This document shows positions 1 through 8,274 of a DNA stretch of 64,000 bases, piece by piece. The DNA comes from Pseudomonas promysalinigenes. Its GTDB lineage: Bacteria > Pseudomonadota > Gammaproteobacteria > Pseudomonadales > Pseudomonadaceae. The stretch spans positions 1,302,001-1,366,000 of the forward strand of contig NZ_CP077094.1 of assembly GCF_014269025.2 (NCBI RefSeq), given 5' to 3'. The position numbers were made by a program, and so were the translations under genes. Below the pieces are notes generated by a model. It made no database searches. It was not told the DNA's origin and saw nothing but the letters and a program-made list of their open reading frames with translations. The number at the start of each line of letters is the position of its first letter. Within the stretch, counting starts at the first letter, position 1.

Positions 1-1
1 T

Positions 2-214
2 GGGTTGGCACCGATCGAAGTGCTGGTGGTCGCGCCGAGTCACCCACTGGATGAGATTGCCGCACGGCACCGAAGCGAGTTGCCGGCAGCGCTGCGCCTG
101 TTTCTGCGTGGGCCGGGGGCTACCCGCACCAGCGGCGCCGGGGTGCTGAGTTATTTGCTGTTCGAGGCCAGCTACTGCAGCGAGCTGATCGAACTGGGGC
201 GGCGCGATGCGTAG
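2..214 (+). CDS. Patatin-like phospholipase, C-terminal fragment (5' end outside window)
   Basis: The last ~70 residues of a protein that begins upstream of the window. The text IEVLVVAPSHPLDEIA followed by a SYLLFEASYCSELIELGRRDA-like tail resembles the C-terminal end of bacterial patatin-type lipid acyl hydrolases. The nucleophile and catalytic Asp are not in view, so the family call rests on the tail only. The frame closes with TAG at 212-214, but the same frame stays open for 12 more sense codons (AKQRELRQFLGL) to TGA at 251-253. The present stop may therefore be a late nonsense change that trims the tail. It faces the convergent mlaA. Confidence 0.55.
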   Translation, partial: GLAPIEVLVVAPSHPLDEIAARHRSELPAALRLFLRGPGATRTSGAGVLSYLLFEASYCSELIELGRRDA

Positions 215-317
215 GCCAAACAGCGTGAGTTGCGCCAGTTCCTGGGCCTTTGAGGCCGCCTGTGCCGGCCGACCTCTTTGACGGTATTGGCGCCGCCATG
301 CCTGCCCGGCCTGTCGG

Positions 318-1148
318 CTACTCGGCTATCTGCAGCTTGCGCGCCTGGGTGTAGACATAGCGTACCTTTTCATACTCGAACGGCGAGTTGAGCTGCCCGT
401 AGCGGAATTTGGTGGTGTAGCGCTTGTCCACCACGCGCAGTGCGAAGATTTCCGGGTAGCGCTTGCTGGCATCGGCCACGTTCAAGTAGTTGATGGCCTG
501 CTCGCCGGTGTAGTCCACCGCCAGCCCGGCGGTGTCGCGCAGGTTCGATGGGCCGAACAGTGGCAGCATCAGGTAGGGCCCCTCCGGTACGCCGTAGAAG
601 CCCAGGGTCTGACCAAAGTCCTCGCTCTGGCGCGGCAGGCCCATGCTGGTTGCCGGGTCCCACAGGCCCCCAACGCCAATGATGGTGTTGAACATCAGCC
701 GCGCGGTGATTTCTGCCGAGCGCTTGGCCTTGAGCTGCAAAATGCTGTTGAACAGGTTCGGCACGTCGCCCAGATTATTGAAGAAGTTGCTTACCCCGGT
801 GCGCACGAAGCTGGGTGTGACGTACTGGTAACCGTTGACCAGCGGCAGCAGCACCCATTGGTCAAGCCGGTAGTTGAAGTGGTAGATCCGCCGGTTCACC
901 GACTCCAGTGGGTCGTACACGTTCAATGCTTCCAGGGTCGAGCGTTCGAACTCGCGCTGGTCGAGCCCGGGGTTGAATTTCAGCTCGCGCAGTGGGTCCA
1001 GAAAGCCGTCGGATTCCGGTGCCAGGGGCGCAGGCCCGGCAATTTGCGGATCGGCTTCGACGACACTGGCCCGAGGCGCGGTTTCAGCGGCAATGGCACT
1101 ACCCGCGACTACCAATAGAGCGCTGGCAAGGAGAAATTTGTTAGCCAC
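318..1148 (-). CDS. mlaA: MlaA/VacJ-family outer-membrane phospholipid-transport lipoprotein
   Basis: MlaA is the outer-membrane component of the Mla pathway, which removes mislocalised phospholipid from the outer leaflet. The core is typical: YDPLESVNRRIYHFNY, then FFNNLGDVPNLFNSILQ, FNTIIGVGGLWDPA and FGQTLGFYGVPEGPYLMLPLFGPS. I chose the GTG at 1148 because it has a GGAG box 7 nt upstream and gives a proper signal peptide (VANKFLLASALLVVAGSAIAAE). The longer reading with an ATG at 1211 would prepend unlikely sequence lying inside the upstream gene. No lipobox cysteine is visible after the signal peptide, so it may be a soluble or non-lipidated variant. It overlaps the upstream hydrolase gene by 8 nt, which implies translational coupling. 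Confidence 0.88.
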   Translation of the reverse strand: MANKFLLASALLVVAGSAIAAETAPRASVVEADPQIAGPAPLAPESDGFLDPLRELKFNPGLDQREFERSTLEALNVYDPLESVNRRIYHFNYRLDQWVLLPLVNGYQYVTPSFVRTGVSNFFNNLGDVPNLFNSILQLKAKRSAEITARLMFNTIIGVGGLWDPATSMGLPRQSEDFGQTLGFYGVPEGPYLMLPLFGPSNLRDTAGLAVDYTGEQAINYLNVADASKRYPEIFALRVVDKRYTTKFRYGQLNSPFEYEKVRYVYTQARKLQIAE

Positions 1149-2439
1149 GGAAGAACTCCAGCATGGCGTCGCTGTTGACGCGGTAATTGAGGTTGCCGCA
1201 ATGGCCGCCATGAGGGTATAGGGTCAGGCGATCACCGAACACCTTACGCAAAAAGCCGATGTCCCCAGGGCCGAGGATCAGGTCGTCGGCGTTGTGCATC
1301 ACAGCGATCTTGTCGCTCTTGTGCAGGTAGTCTTCGAGCGCGTACAGGCTGACCTGGTTGACCAGCTGCAGGATGCTGTTGCCATCGGTGCGGGCGCGCC
1401 ACATCGGGATCACTTGTTCGGTCATGTAGCAATCGAAGTCGCATTGCAAGGCCCGCTTGAAGAAGGGCGTCAGGCTGCTGCCCTCGGTGATCGGGTACTT
1501 GGGCGGGATGATCAAACCGCGGCGGTTGATCAAGTCGGAGGTGAAGGCGATGTCAGCTGCCGAGAAGCGGAACGAGGTGCCGATGAGCATGGCCATCTGT
1601 TCGTTGGACAGATGCTGCTTGGATTGCTGGAAGTCATACAGCAGCGCATCGTTGAGGTCGACGTAACCTTTGTCCTGGAAGTAGCGGGTCAGCTTGGTCA
1701 GCATCAGCTCATAAAAAGTGGTACTGCGGTTGATGCCCTTGACTTGGGTCTGCACCAGTTTGTCGAGGTTGTTGATCGAGGTGTACAGGTTCACGGGCGG
1801 GTTCAACAATAGTACGCGCTTGAAGTTGAAACTGCGGCGGGTTTCGTCGAGGCGGCTGACGAAGGCCGCGTCCAGCGCCCCTAGGCTGTAGCCTGTCAGG
1901 TAAAAGTCACTGACCGGCAGGCGCGGATGCTGGGCACGCACGGCCTGCATCACCCGGTACAGGTCCTCGGCATCTTCCTGGCTGATTCCGGGGGTGGCAA
2001 AGCGCGATGCAGCGCTCATGAAGTCGTAGCTGGTCGGCGAGGACAGTTGCACCACATGGTAACCGGCCTGGTAGAACAGCTTCTTGAGGTATTCGTTGAT
2101 GGTGCTGGAGTACGGCGCACCGGTGCCGGCAATGAGGAAGATCAGCGGCGCTCGGTGGTCCTGGCGCGCCAGTCGATACTTGAGTTTTTTCACCGCCCAG
2201 AAGTTGTCGGGCAGGGTGAACTCCCGTTCCGGGCGCAAGGTGAGGCTGTAGTCCGATTGGTCGATGTCATCGTCGCTGGGCAGGGTCGGGCGCTGCTCCG
2301 GCGGCGTGGTGGCGATGGTCGCCTCGAATGGGTTGGTCAAGGGGTAGCCGTAGCTTGCGGCGTCGATATCCCGCGCCGAAGCGGCAGCAGCCATTAATAG
2401 GCCACCCAGAAGGGCGGCAAGGCGCCAAGATCGAAGCAT
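1141..2439 (-). CDS. Exported alpha/beta-hydrolase-fold protein, function unknown, coupled to mlaA
   Basis: About 432 residues. The N-terminus (MLRSWRLAALLGGLLMAAAASA) is a signal peptide. The fold call comes from LIFLIAGTGAPYSS, an oxyanion-type loop, the nucleophile elbow GYSLGALD, a late VMHNADDLILG acid region and PHGGHCG as candidate His loop. Together these give a plausible Ser-Asp-His triad. Homologues are sometimes labelled serine/threonine kinase, which nothing here supports. ATG 2439 is preferred over TTG 2460 because GGGGGA lies just upstream and the signal peptide starts cleanly. Its stop overlaps the mlaA start, so I infer a role linked to envelope lipids, perhaps lipid hydrolysis; the substrate is unknown. 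Confidence 0.75.
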   Translation of the reverse strand: MLRSWRLAALLGGLLMAAAASARDIDAASYGYPLTNPFEATIATTPPEQRPTLPSDDDIDQSDYSLTLRPEREFTLPDNFWAVKKLKYRLARQDHRAPLIFLIAGTGAPYSSTINEYLKKLFYQAGYHVVQLSSPTSYDFMSAASRFATPGISQEDAEDLYRVMQAVRAQHPRLPVSDFYLTGYSLGALDAAFVSRLDETRRSFNFKRVLLLNPPVNLYTSINNLDKLVQTQVKGINRSTTFYELMLTKLTRYFQDKGYVDLNDALLYDFQQSKQHLSNEQMAMLIGTSFRFSAADIAFTSDLINRRGLIIPPKYPITEGSSLTPFFKRALQCDFDCYMTEQVIPMWRARTDGNSILQLVNQVSLYALEDYLHKSDKIAVMHNADDLILGPGDIGFLRKVFGDRLTLYPHGGHCGNLNYRVNSDAMLEFFRG

Positions 2440-2629
2440 GTATTCCCCCAGAAGATTCAAGCTCGTGCAGTACGCAGGCTATGACCACACTGGCCTCGGC
2501 AAAGTTGCCAAGTGCGGTGGCCTTTGGTGCCCTGGTTATCTGCAAATGTAGTGGTGCGTCGCCGATTTTGCCTTAAGGCAGGTCTTAAGCGATCATTCAC
2601 GGTTTCGATTACGGGTATTGGAGAACAGC

Positions 2630-2983
2630 ATGCCTCGAGCGCTGCCGGCCGCTCTAACGCTAATGTTTCTGGCCCTTTGGCTCAGCGCCAGTTATGGCGT
2701 GCGCTACCAGTTGATGGAAGCGGGGCAGTGGGTAGGCCTATGCGCCGGGCCAGGCGACCACTGGCAGTGCCAGGTGCGCGCCTTGCTTGGCTTGACCATT
2801 CACTTTCAGGTGCTGGCGTGGAGCGGGATAGGGCTGGCGTTGGTGGCCCAGTTCGTAGCCGGGCGTGCCGGGTGGTGGCTGGCCGTGCTGGCATTGGTGT
2901 TCGCGATACCGGCATTGGTGCTGTACACCGCCAGCATTGCAGTGTTCGCTGTGGTGCTGGCGGGGTTGCGGTTGGTCAGGTAA
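2630..2983 (+). CDS. Small inner-membrane protein of unknown function
   Basis: 117 residues beginning MPRALPAALTLMFLALWL. The ATG at 2630 has GGAG 6 nt upstream; the in-frame TTG at 2618 would include that ribosome site in the coding region, so it is rejected. Three or four hydrophobic segments are visible: residues ~7-24, a segment around HFQVLAWSGIGLALVAQFV, and WWLAVLALVFAIPALVLY continuing to the C-terminus. A short loop holds two cysteines (LCAGPGDHWQCQ). No family was recognised. It stands alone between two minus-strand genes. Confidence 0.65.
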   Translation: MPRALPAALTLMFLALWLSASYGVRYQLMEAGQWVGLCAGPGDHWQCQVRALLGLTIHFQVLAWSGIGLALVAQFVAGRAGWWLAVLALVFAIPALVLYTASIAVFAVVLAGLRLVR

Positions 2984-3032
2984 ACGCCTGTATGTTGCCG
3001 GTGCTACCCCGCCCTAAGACGCCAGCCCCTTC

Positions 3033-4601
3033 TCAAGCTTGGCGCAGACGCAAGCAGCGCCACAGGGCTGCTGTCATCAATACACTGACCACCGCCCAAC
3101 CCCAGGCTTGCTGGTTCTGCAGCCCTTCTCGATACAGTTGCGGTAGCACCCCAGCCCCAATGATGAAGGCCAGCAACGCCACTTCCGCTCGCCGTACAGG
3201 CACCGGCCTGAATAGGTAAACCAGCGCCGGCAGCGTCAAGGCTGCGGTGGGGAAGCTGCGGTAACGCGGGTCGAACACCATTGCCAGCATGCTCACCGCC
3301 GCCGCGAACCCGGCAGCCAGCAACAGCCAGCCAGCCCGTGCCTGTAGCCAGGCGAACAGCCGTTCACGCCATCCGCTGCGCCGTGCCAGCGCCAGCACTG
3401 CATGGGCCAGCACCACCAGGTTCAACGCAGCCAGCAGCACTGCCCAAACCCATTCCCCGGCGAACCGTGCATGGGTGCGCATCAGCTCGCCCCACAACCC
3501 CAGGCAGCCCGCGCCTACGCCTGCCAGCAGCGGTAGCAGCAAGGCGGCCTGCGCAGTAGCGGGGCGCCCTGCGATCAGCAACGCCAGCGCTGCCAGCAAC
3601 CCGCTCGCCAGCAGCCACTGCGGCCAGTTCGGCAGATTGCTGACCGGCCCCTCGAGCACTCCCTTGTCCTGCCGGTCGGCATCGAACAGCCCCCAATAGC
3701 CGCCCACCGCGCCCTCGCTGGCACGCTTCCACGGCTGGTCGAATGCTTCGATCAGGTTGTAGTGCCAGCCATTGGCTTCGGCCATGTTCACGAAGCCACG
3801 GATGAAGCGCGCCTCGTTGACCCGGCTCGGCACGGCAGTCTCGCGCTGGCGGCCTTCGCTGGGCCAGCCGGTTTCGCCGATGAAAATGTCTTTAGGCGCA
3901 AAGCGCTGGCCGAATACCCGCCGCACCTCGGCAACATGGGCAAGGGCATCGTCGATACCGCGGGGGTCATCTTCCCAGTACGGCAACAGGTGAATGGTCA
4001 AAAAGTCTACCGCCGGGGCTACCTGCGGGTGCTGCAGCCAGAACTCCCAGACATCGGCATAGGTGACTGGTACCTTGACCTGGCTTTTTACCCGCTCGAT
4101 CAATGCGGCCAGACGCTCGCCAGTGACTTCCTTGCGTAGCAGCGTCTCGTTGCCCACGATCACTGCGCTGACCACATCCGGGTTGGCATTGGCGGCGCTG
4201 ATCAGCGCGTTCACCTCTTTGTCGGTGTCGCCAGGGTTGGCGTTGACCCAGGCCCCGAGCATCACTTTCAGCCCATGCTTGCGAGCAAGCGCCGGGATTG
4301 CCTCAAGACCGGTCATCGAGTAGGTGCGGATGCACCGAAAGCGCTCGGCCAGCAGCGCCAGGTCGGCATCCATCCGCGCCGGGCGCAGGCGAAAAGGCTG
4401 GTCGAAGGGCGACTGGTCCTTGTCGAACGGGGTGTAGGACGCGCATTGCAGTTTGTGGGTAGGGCTTGCCGCATCAGGCAGCAGCACAGGCTTGCCCAGC
4501 CCATACCAGAGCCCTCCAAGGCCAAGCAGGGCGAGCAGGCAAGCGAGCAGGTAGAGCGGCCACAGCAGGCGGGAAGCAACGGGCATCGGGCGGTCCATCA
4601 T
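3033..4601 (-). CDS. GH17-family membrane glycoside hydrolase / glucan-modifying enzyme
   Basis: About 522 residues. A short N-terminal membrane anchor (LLWPLYLLACLLALLGLGGLWY) is followed by a family-17 TIM barrel: CIRTYSMTGLEAIPALA, then VIVGNETLL with the acid/base Glu, a YADVWEFW strand, FIGETGWPSEGR with the nucleophile Glu, and FDQPWK. The C-terminal ~190 residues form about six hydrophobic helices. This GH17-plus-membrane architecture is often annotated as beta-(1-6) or beta-(1-3) glucan synthase/transferase in pseudomonads; the linkage made or cut here is not readable. Start choice is uncertain: ATG 4601 or 4598, or ATG 4586, which has GGA at the right spacing. Confidence 0.75.
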   Translation of the reverse strand: MMDRPMPVASRLLWPLYLLACLLALLGLGGLWYGLGKPVLLPDAASPTHKLQCASYTPFDKDQSPFDQPFRLRPARMDADLALLAERFRCIRTYSMTGLEAIPALARKHGLKVMLGAWVNANPGDTDKEVNALISAANANPDVVSAVIVGNETLLRKEVTGERLAALIERVKSQVKVPVTYADVWEFWLQHPQVAPAVDFLTIHLLPYWEDDPRGIDDALAHVAEVRRVFGQRFAPKDIFIGETGWPSEGRQRETAVPSRVNEARFIRGFVNMAEANGWHYNLIEAFDQPWKRASEGAVGGYWGLFDADRQDKGVLEGPVSNLPNWPQWLLASGLLAALALLIAGRPATAQAALLLPLLAGVGAGCLGLWGELMRTHARFAGEWVWAVLLAALNLVVLAHAVLALARRSGWRERLFAWLQARAGWLLLAAGFAAAVSMLAMVFDPRYRSFPTAALTLPALVYLFRPVPVRRAEVALLAFIIGAGVLPQLYREGLQNQQAWGWAVVSVLMTAALWRCLRLRQA

Positions 4602-4794
4602 CAGGCGCAAAACGTAGGATGATAGCCCGGCGCCAAAGCTTTGGCATGCAAGGATCGCGCAGGGCCGTGTCACTCTATGCCGCTAATGGCACAGTGCTGT
4701 CGCATATGGGGCAGTTACAGGTCGCAGTGGGAGCAGGTCCGGCTTTGTTGCAGGAAGATGATGCAATCTCCAAGACCTGACGAGGGATGCTTTG

Positions 4795-5655
4795 ATGGCT
4801 ACTTTTACAATAATGCGCCGTTTCCTGGGTGTGGGTAGCGCCCTGGTATTGGCCATGAGCGCTGCACAGGCCATGGCCAAAGAAGTAAGCATTGGTTACG
4901 TGGATGGTTGGGCTGACAGTGTGGCGACTACCAACGTGGCCGCAGAAGTGATCAAGCAGAAACTCGGCTACGACGTGAAGCTGCAGGCCGTGGCCACCGG
5001 CATCATGTGGCAGGGTGTAGCCACTGGCAAGCTCGACGCCATGCTCTCGGCCTGGCTGCCGGTCACCCATGGTGAATACTGGGCCAAGAACAAAGACAAC
5101 GTGGTCGATTACGGCCCGAACTTCAAGGATGCCAAGATTGGCCTGATCGTCCCTGAGTACGTCAAGGACGTCAGCATTGCTGACCTCAAGAACGACAAGG
5201 GCTTCAAGCAGAAGATCGTCGGTATCGATGCAGGCTCCGGGGTGATGATCAAGACCGAGCAGGCTATCAAGGATTACGACCTCACTGGCTACAAGCTGCA
5301 GGCCAGCTCTGGTGCGGCGATGACCGCCGAGCTGGGCCGCGCCTATGCCAAGCAGCAGCCGATTGCAGTTACCGGTTGGGTGCCGCACTGGATGTTCGCC
5401 AAGTGGAAGCTGAAGTTCCTCGAAGACCCGAAGGGCGTGTATGGCGCGTCTGAGACGGTCAACAGCATCGGCAGCAAGGAACTGGCGACCAAGGCGCCGG
5501 AAGTTGCAGAATTTCTGAAGAAATTCAGCTGGCAGTCCAAGGATGAGATCGGCGAAGTGATGCTGGCCATCCAGGAAGGTGCCAAGCCTGATGCTGCCGC
5601 CAAGGATTGGGTTGCCAAGCACCCTGAGCGTGTGGAGGAGTGGACAGGCAAGTAA
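4795..5655 (+). CDS. betX: Orphan glycine-betaine-type ABC substrate-binding protein (BetX-like)
   Basis: 286 residues. The signal peptide (RRFLGVGSALVLAMSAAQAMA) is followed by an OpuAC/ProX-like domain: IGYVDGWADSVATTNVAAEV, YDVKLQAVATGIMWQGVATGKLDAMLSAWLP and later VTGWVPHWMFAKW. The aromatic residues fit quaternary-ammonium binding. No permease or ATPase gene lies nearby. In P. aeruginosa the betaine-binding BetX also sits beside yjcH-actP and works with the core transporter CbcWV encoded elsewhere; I infer the same here. ATG 4795 follows GAGGGA by ~8 nt; the adjacent TTG at 4792 is rejected. Confidence 0.82.
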   Translation: MATFTIMRRFLGVGSALVLAMSAAQAMAKEVSIGYVDGWADSVATTNVAAEVIKQKLGYDVKLQAVATGIMWQGVATGKLDAMLSAWLPVTHGEYWAKNKDNVVDYGPNFKDAKIGLIVPEYVKDVSIADLKNDKGFKQKIVGIDAGSGVMIKTEQAIKDYDLTGYKLQASSGAAMTAELGRAYAKQQPIAVTGWVPHWMFAKWKLKFLEDPKGVYGASETVNSIGSKELATKAPEVAEFLKKFSWQSKDEIGEVMLAIQEGAKPDAAAKDWVAKHPERVEEWTGK

Positions 5656-5683
5656 TTGCCTGGTGCTCGGCGGTGGTGTTTCA

Positions 5684-5722
5684 GCGCCTGTGAGATCGAG
5701 CGCCGCCCGCGCGGCGCTCGAT
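5684..5722. repeat. REP palindrome, single copy (same family as 43102 and the 225-bp elements)
   Basis: A perfect 12-bp inverted repeat (5695-5706 with 5711-5722, 4-nt loop), preceded by the shared leader AGCGCCTGTGAGATCGAG. The leader and left arm match the outer ends of the 225-bp elements at 19565-19807 and 43733-43957. It lies 30 nt after the betX stop, so it can also act as a 3' mRNA-stabilising or terminating stem. The rest of 5656-5893 holds no gene and must contain the yjcH-actP promoter; I could not place a convincing -35/-10 pair. Confidence 0.8.
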
Positions 5723-5893
5723 TTGCGCGCCACCGCGCATCCCAAGCCAAGCACTCACCCTCCCACCCAAAAGTTTGTTACGCAATCGGTAAAACACCGT
5801 TGCATCTAAGACTAAGGTCGTCTGGTTGGTGTTCGCTAGCCGCATAAAGTAAGGGTGTGGGTTTCCCCTACTCGTGCTGCTAGGACAAAAACA

Positions 5894-6205
5894 ATGAACG
5901 ACAGCATTTACCTTTCGATTCAAAACAGCCCCCGCTTCAAGGAGCTGGTCAGCAAACGTGAGCGGTTCGCCTGGATTCTTTCGGCGATCATGCTCGGCCT
6001 CTACTGCGCCTTCATCCTCCTGATTGCCTACGGCCCCCAGATTCTGGGTACCAAGCTCAGCCCTGATTCATCCATCACCTGGGGCATTCCCCTTGGCGTG
6101 GGCCTGATCGTTTCGGCATTCGTCCTGACCGCCATCTACGTTCGCCGCGCAAACGGCGAGTTCGATGAGCTGAACAAGGCCATCCTGAAGGAGGCGCAAC
6201 AATGA
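5894..6205 (+). CDS. yjcH: DUF485 (YjcH) membrane partner of acetate permease
   Basis: 103 residues starting [19 protein letters not shown]. Two transmembrane helices are visible, [21 protein letters not shown] and [21 protein letters not shown], followed by a charged tail [17 protein letters not shown]. This is the standard DUF485 layout. It precedes actP and overlaps its start by 4 nt (ATGA), so the two are translationally coupled, as in the acs-yjcH-actP operon of enterics; here acs is absent. Exact function is not established; association with the permease is inferred from linkage. Confidence 0.88.
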   Translation: MNDSIYLSIQNSPRFKELVSKRERFAWILSAIMLGLYCAFILLIAYGPQILGTKLSPDSSITWGIPLGVGLIVSAFVLTAIYVRRANGEFDELNKAILKEAQQ

Positions 6206-7866
6206 TTCGCCACGCCAAAGCCCTGGCCGTACTGGCCTGCGGAGCCTTCGCACCCGCCGTGTGGGCCGCCGATGCCCTGACCGGCGAGGTGCAGAAACAA
6301 CCGCTGAACGTACCGGCGATCGCCATGTTCGTGGCCTTCGTTGCTTTCACCCTCGGCATCACCTACTGGGCCTCCAAGCGCAACAAATCGGCGGCGGACT
6401 ACTATGCAGCTGGTGGCAAGATCACGGGTTTCCAGAACGGCCTGGCGATTGCCGGCGACTACATGTCGGCCGCCTCGTTCCTGGGTATTTCGGCCCTGGT
6501 GTTCACCTCCGGCTACGACGGCCTGATCTACTCGATCGGCTTTTTGGTCGGCTGGCCGATCATCCTGTTCCTGATCGCCGAACGCCTGCGTAACCTTGGC
6601 AAGTACACCTTCGCCGACGTCGCCTCATACCGCCTGGGGCAGAAGCAGATCCGTACCCTGTCGGCGTCTGGTTCGCTGGTAGTGGTCGCGTTCTACCTGA
6701 TCGCGCAAATGGTTGGCGCGGGCAAGCTGATCGAACTGCTGTTCGGCCTGGACTATCACGTTGCGGTGATCCTTGTGGGTATCCTGATGTGCCTGTACGT
6801 GCTGTTCGGCGGCATGCTGGCAACCACTTGGGTACAAATCATCAAGGCTGTGCTGCTGTTGTCCGGTGCCAGCTTCATGGCGTTGATGGTGATGAAGCAT
6901 GTGGGCTTCGACTTCAACACGCTGTTCTCCGAAGCGATCAAGGTCCATGCCAAAGGCGAGGCGATCATGAGCCCTGGCGGGCTGGTGAAAGACCCCATCT
7001 CGGCGTTCTCGCTGGGCCTTGCCCTGATGTTCGGTACTGCCGGCCTGCCGCATATCCTGATGCGCTTTTTCACCGTCAGTGACGCCAAAGAAGCGCGCAA
7101 GAGTGTGCTGTATGCCACCGGCTTCATCGGTTACTTCTACATCCTGACCTTCATCATTGGCTTTGGCGCCATTCTGCTGGTCAGCACCAACCCTGAATTC
7201 AAGGACGCTGCAGGCGCCCTGATCGGCGGCAACAACATGGCCGCGGTGCACCTGGCCGATGCCGTGGGTGGCAGCGTGTTCCTCGGGTTCATCTCGGCCG
7301 TGGCCTTCGCCACCATCCTGGCGGTGGTGGCCGGCCTGACCCTGGCCGGTGCATCGGCAGTGTCCCACGACCTGTATGCCAGCGTCTGGCGTAAAGGCAA
7401 GGCCAACGACAAGGATGAAATTCGGGTGTCAAAGATCACCACCGTGGCCCTTGGCGTGTTGGCGATTGGCTTGGGCATTCTGTTCGAGAAGCAGAACATC
7501 GCCTTCATGGTTGGCCTGGCATTCTCCATCGCTGCCAGCTGCAACTTCCCGGTGCTGCTGCTTTCGATGTACTGGAAGAAGCTGACCACCCGCGGTGCCA
7601 TGATTGGCGGCTGGTTGGGGTTGGTGAGCGCGGTGACGCTGATGATCCTGGGCCCGACCATCTGGGTGCAGATCCTCGGTCATGAAAAAGCCATCTATCC
7701 GTACGAGTACCCAGCGCTGTTCTCGATGCTGATTGCCTTCGTCGGTATCTGGTTCTTCTCGATCACCGATACCTCCAAAGCCGCGGATGACGAACGTGCC
7801 AAGTTCTTCCCACAGTTCGTTCGCTCGCAGACTGGCCTTGGGGCTTCCGGCGCCGTTTCGCACTGA
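6202..7866 (+). CDS. actP: Cation/acetate symporter ActP (sodium:solute symporter family)
   Basis: 554 residues, the usual length for ActP. A cleavable N-terminal signal-like segment ([19 protein letters not shown]) precedes about 13 transmembrane helices. SSS-family landmarks are [25 protein letters not shown] near residue 70, [13 protein letters not shown] and [11 protein letters not shown]. It imports acetate and related short carboxylates with Na+. A GGAGG ribosome site lies inside the end of yjcH. A strong symmetric terminator follows. Confidence 0.93.
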   Translation: MIRHAKALAVLACGAFAPAVWAADALTGEVQKQPLNVPAIAMFVAFVAFTLGITYWASKRNKSAADYYAAGGKITGFQNGLAIAGDYMSAASFLGISALVFTSGYDGLIYSIGFLVGWPIILFLIAERLRNLGKYTFADVASYRLGQKQIRTLSASGSLVVVAFYLIAQMVGAGKLIELLFGLDYHVAVILVGILMCLYVLFGGMLATTWVQIIKAVLLLSGASFMALMVMKHVGFDFNTLFSEAIKVHAKGEAIMSPGGLVKDPISAFSLGLALMFGTAGLPHILMRFFTVSDAKEARKSVLYATGFIGYFYILTFIIGFGAILLVSTNPEFKDAAGALIGGNNMAAVHLADAVGGSVFLGFISAVAFATILAVVAGLTLAGASAVSHDLYASVWRKGKANDKDEIRVSKITTVALGVLAIGLGILFEKQNIAFMVGLAFSIAASCNFPVLLLSMYWKKLTTRGAMIGGWLGLVSAVTLMILGPTIWVQILGHEKAIYPYEYPALFSMLIAFVGIWFFSITDTSKAADDERAKFFPQFVRSQTGLGASGAVSH

Positions 7867-7876
7867 TTCATAACGC

Positions 7877-7910
7877 AAAAAAAAAACCGCGCCTAGGCGC
7901 GGTTTTTTTT
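7877..7910. terminator. Bidirectional intrinsic terminator between actP and the DUF3309 gene
   Basis: A 16-nt perfect palindrome (CCGCGCCTAGGCGCGG, 7887-7902) is flanked by ten A residues on the left and eight T residues on the right. It therefore gives a GC stem plus U-tract when read from either strand. It serves actP (+) and the convergent micro-protein gene (-), whose stop is only 10 nt away. Confidence 0.92.
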
Positions 7911-7919
7911 GCGTGCCGG

Positions 7920-8072
7920 CTAGATTCTGCCCAATAGCAGCAACACCAGCAGTACCACCAGCACCACGCCGATGATGCCCGACGGGCCGTAGCCCCAGCT
8001 GCGCGAGTGGGGGAAGACCGGTAAGCCGCCAATCAACAACAGGATCAGGATGATGATCAGAATCGTGGTCAT
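7920..8072 (-). CDS. DUF3309-family membrane micro-protein, 50 aa
   Basis: A 50-residue protein: MTTILIIILILLLIGGLP, then VFPHSRSWGYGPSG, then IIGVVLVVLLVLLLLGRI. The pattern of two hydrophobic helices around a WGYGPSGIIG loop is that of the DUF3309 family. The ATG at 8072 has an AAGGA box 8 nt upstream. It ends against the shared terminator. Role unknown; family members are common in proteobacteria. Confidence 0.8.
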   Translation of the reverse strand: MTTILIIILILLLIGGLPVFPHSRSWGYGPSGIIGVVLVVLLVLLLLGRI

Positions 8073-8274
8073 GAAGAAATCCTTGTGTGTTTAGGGGTCA
8101 AGGGCCTCACACTGCCGGCCTCTTGTAATTCCGACCGTTGCCGCTTGTGAAAGATTCCATTTGCTTGAGCACCATGCAGTCATGTTCGCCCATTCACTAT
8201 CCTGATTAACCCTGCTGTGGACCAAGGCCTTGATTAGACTCCTGACACAACCCGTCAGAACAAGGCGTGCCACT

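Noticed and set aside
5656..5893. Sigma-54 promoter for yjcH-actP
   Set aside because: A GG...TTGCAT stretch exists near 5785-5806 but the GG-to-GC spacing is wrong for the -24/-12 consensus.
7137..7661. Long antisense frames inside actP and other high-GC genes
   Set aside because: High GC produces long open shadow frames on the opposite strand; no ribosome sites or recognisable families.
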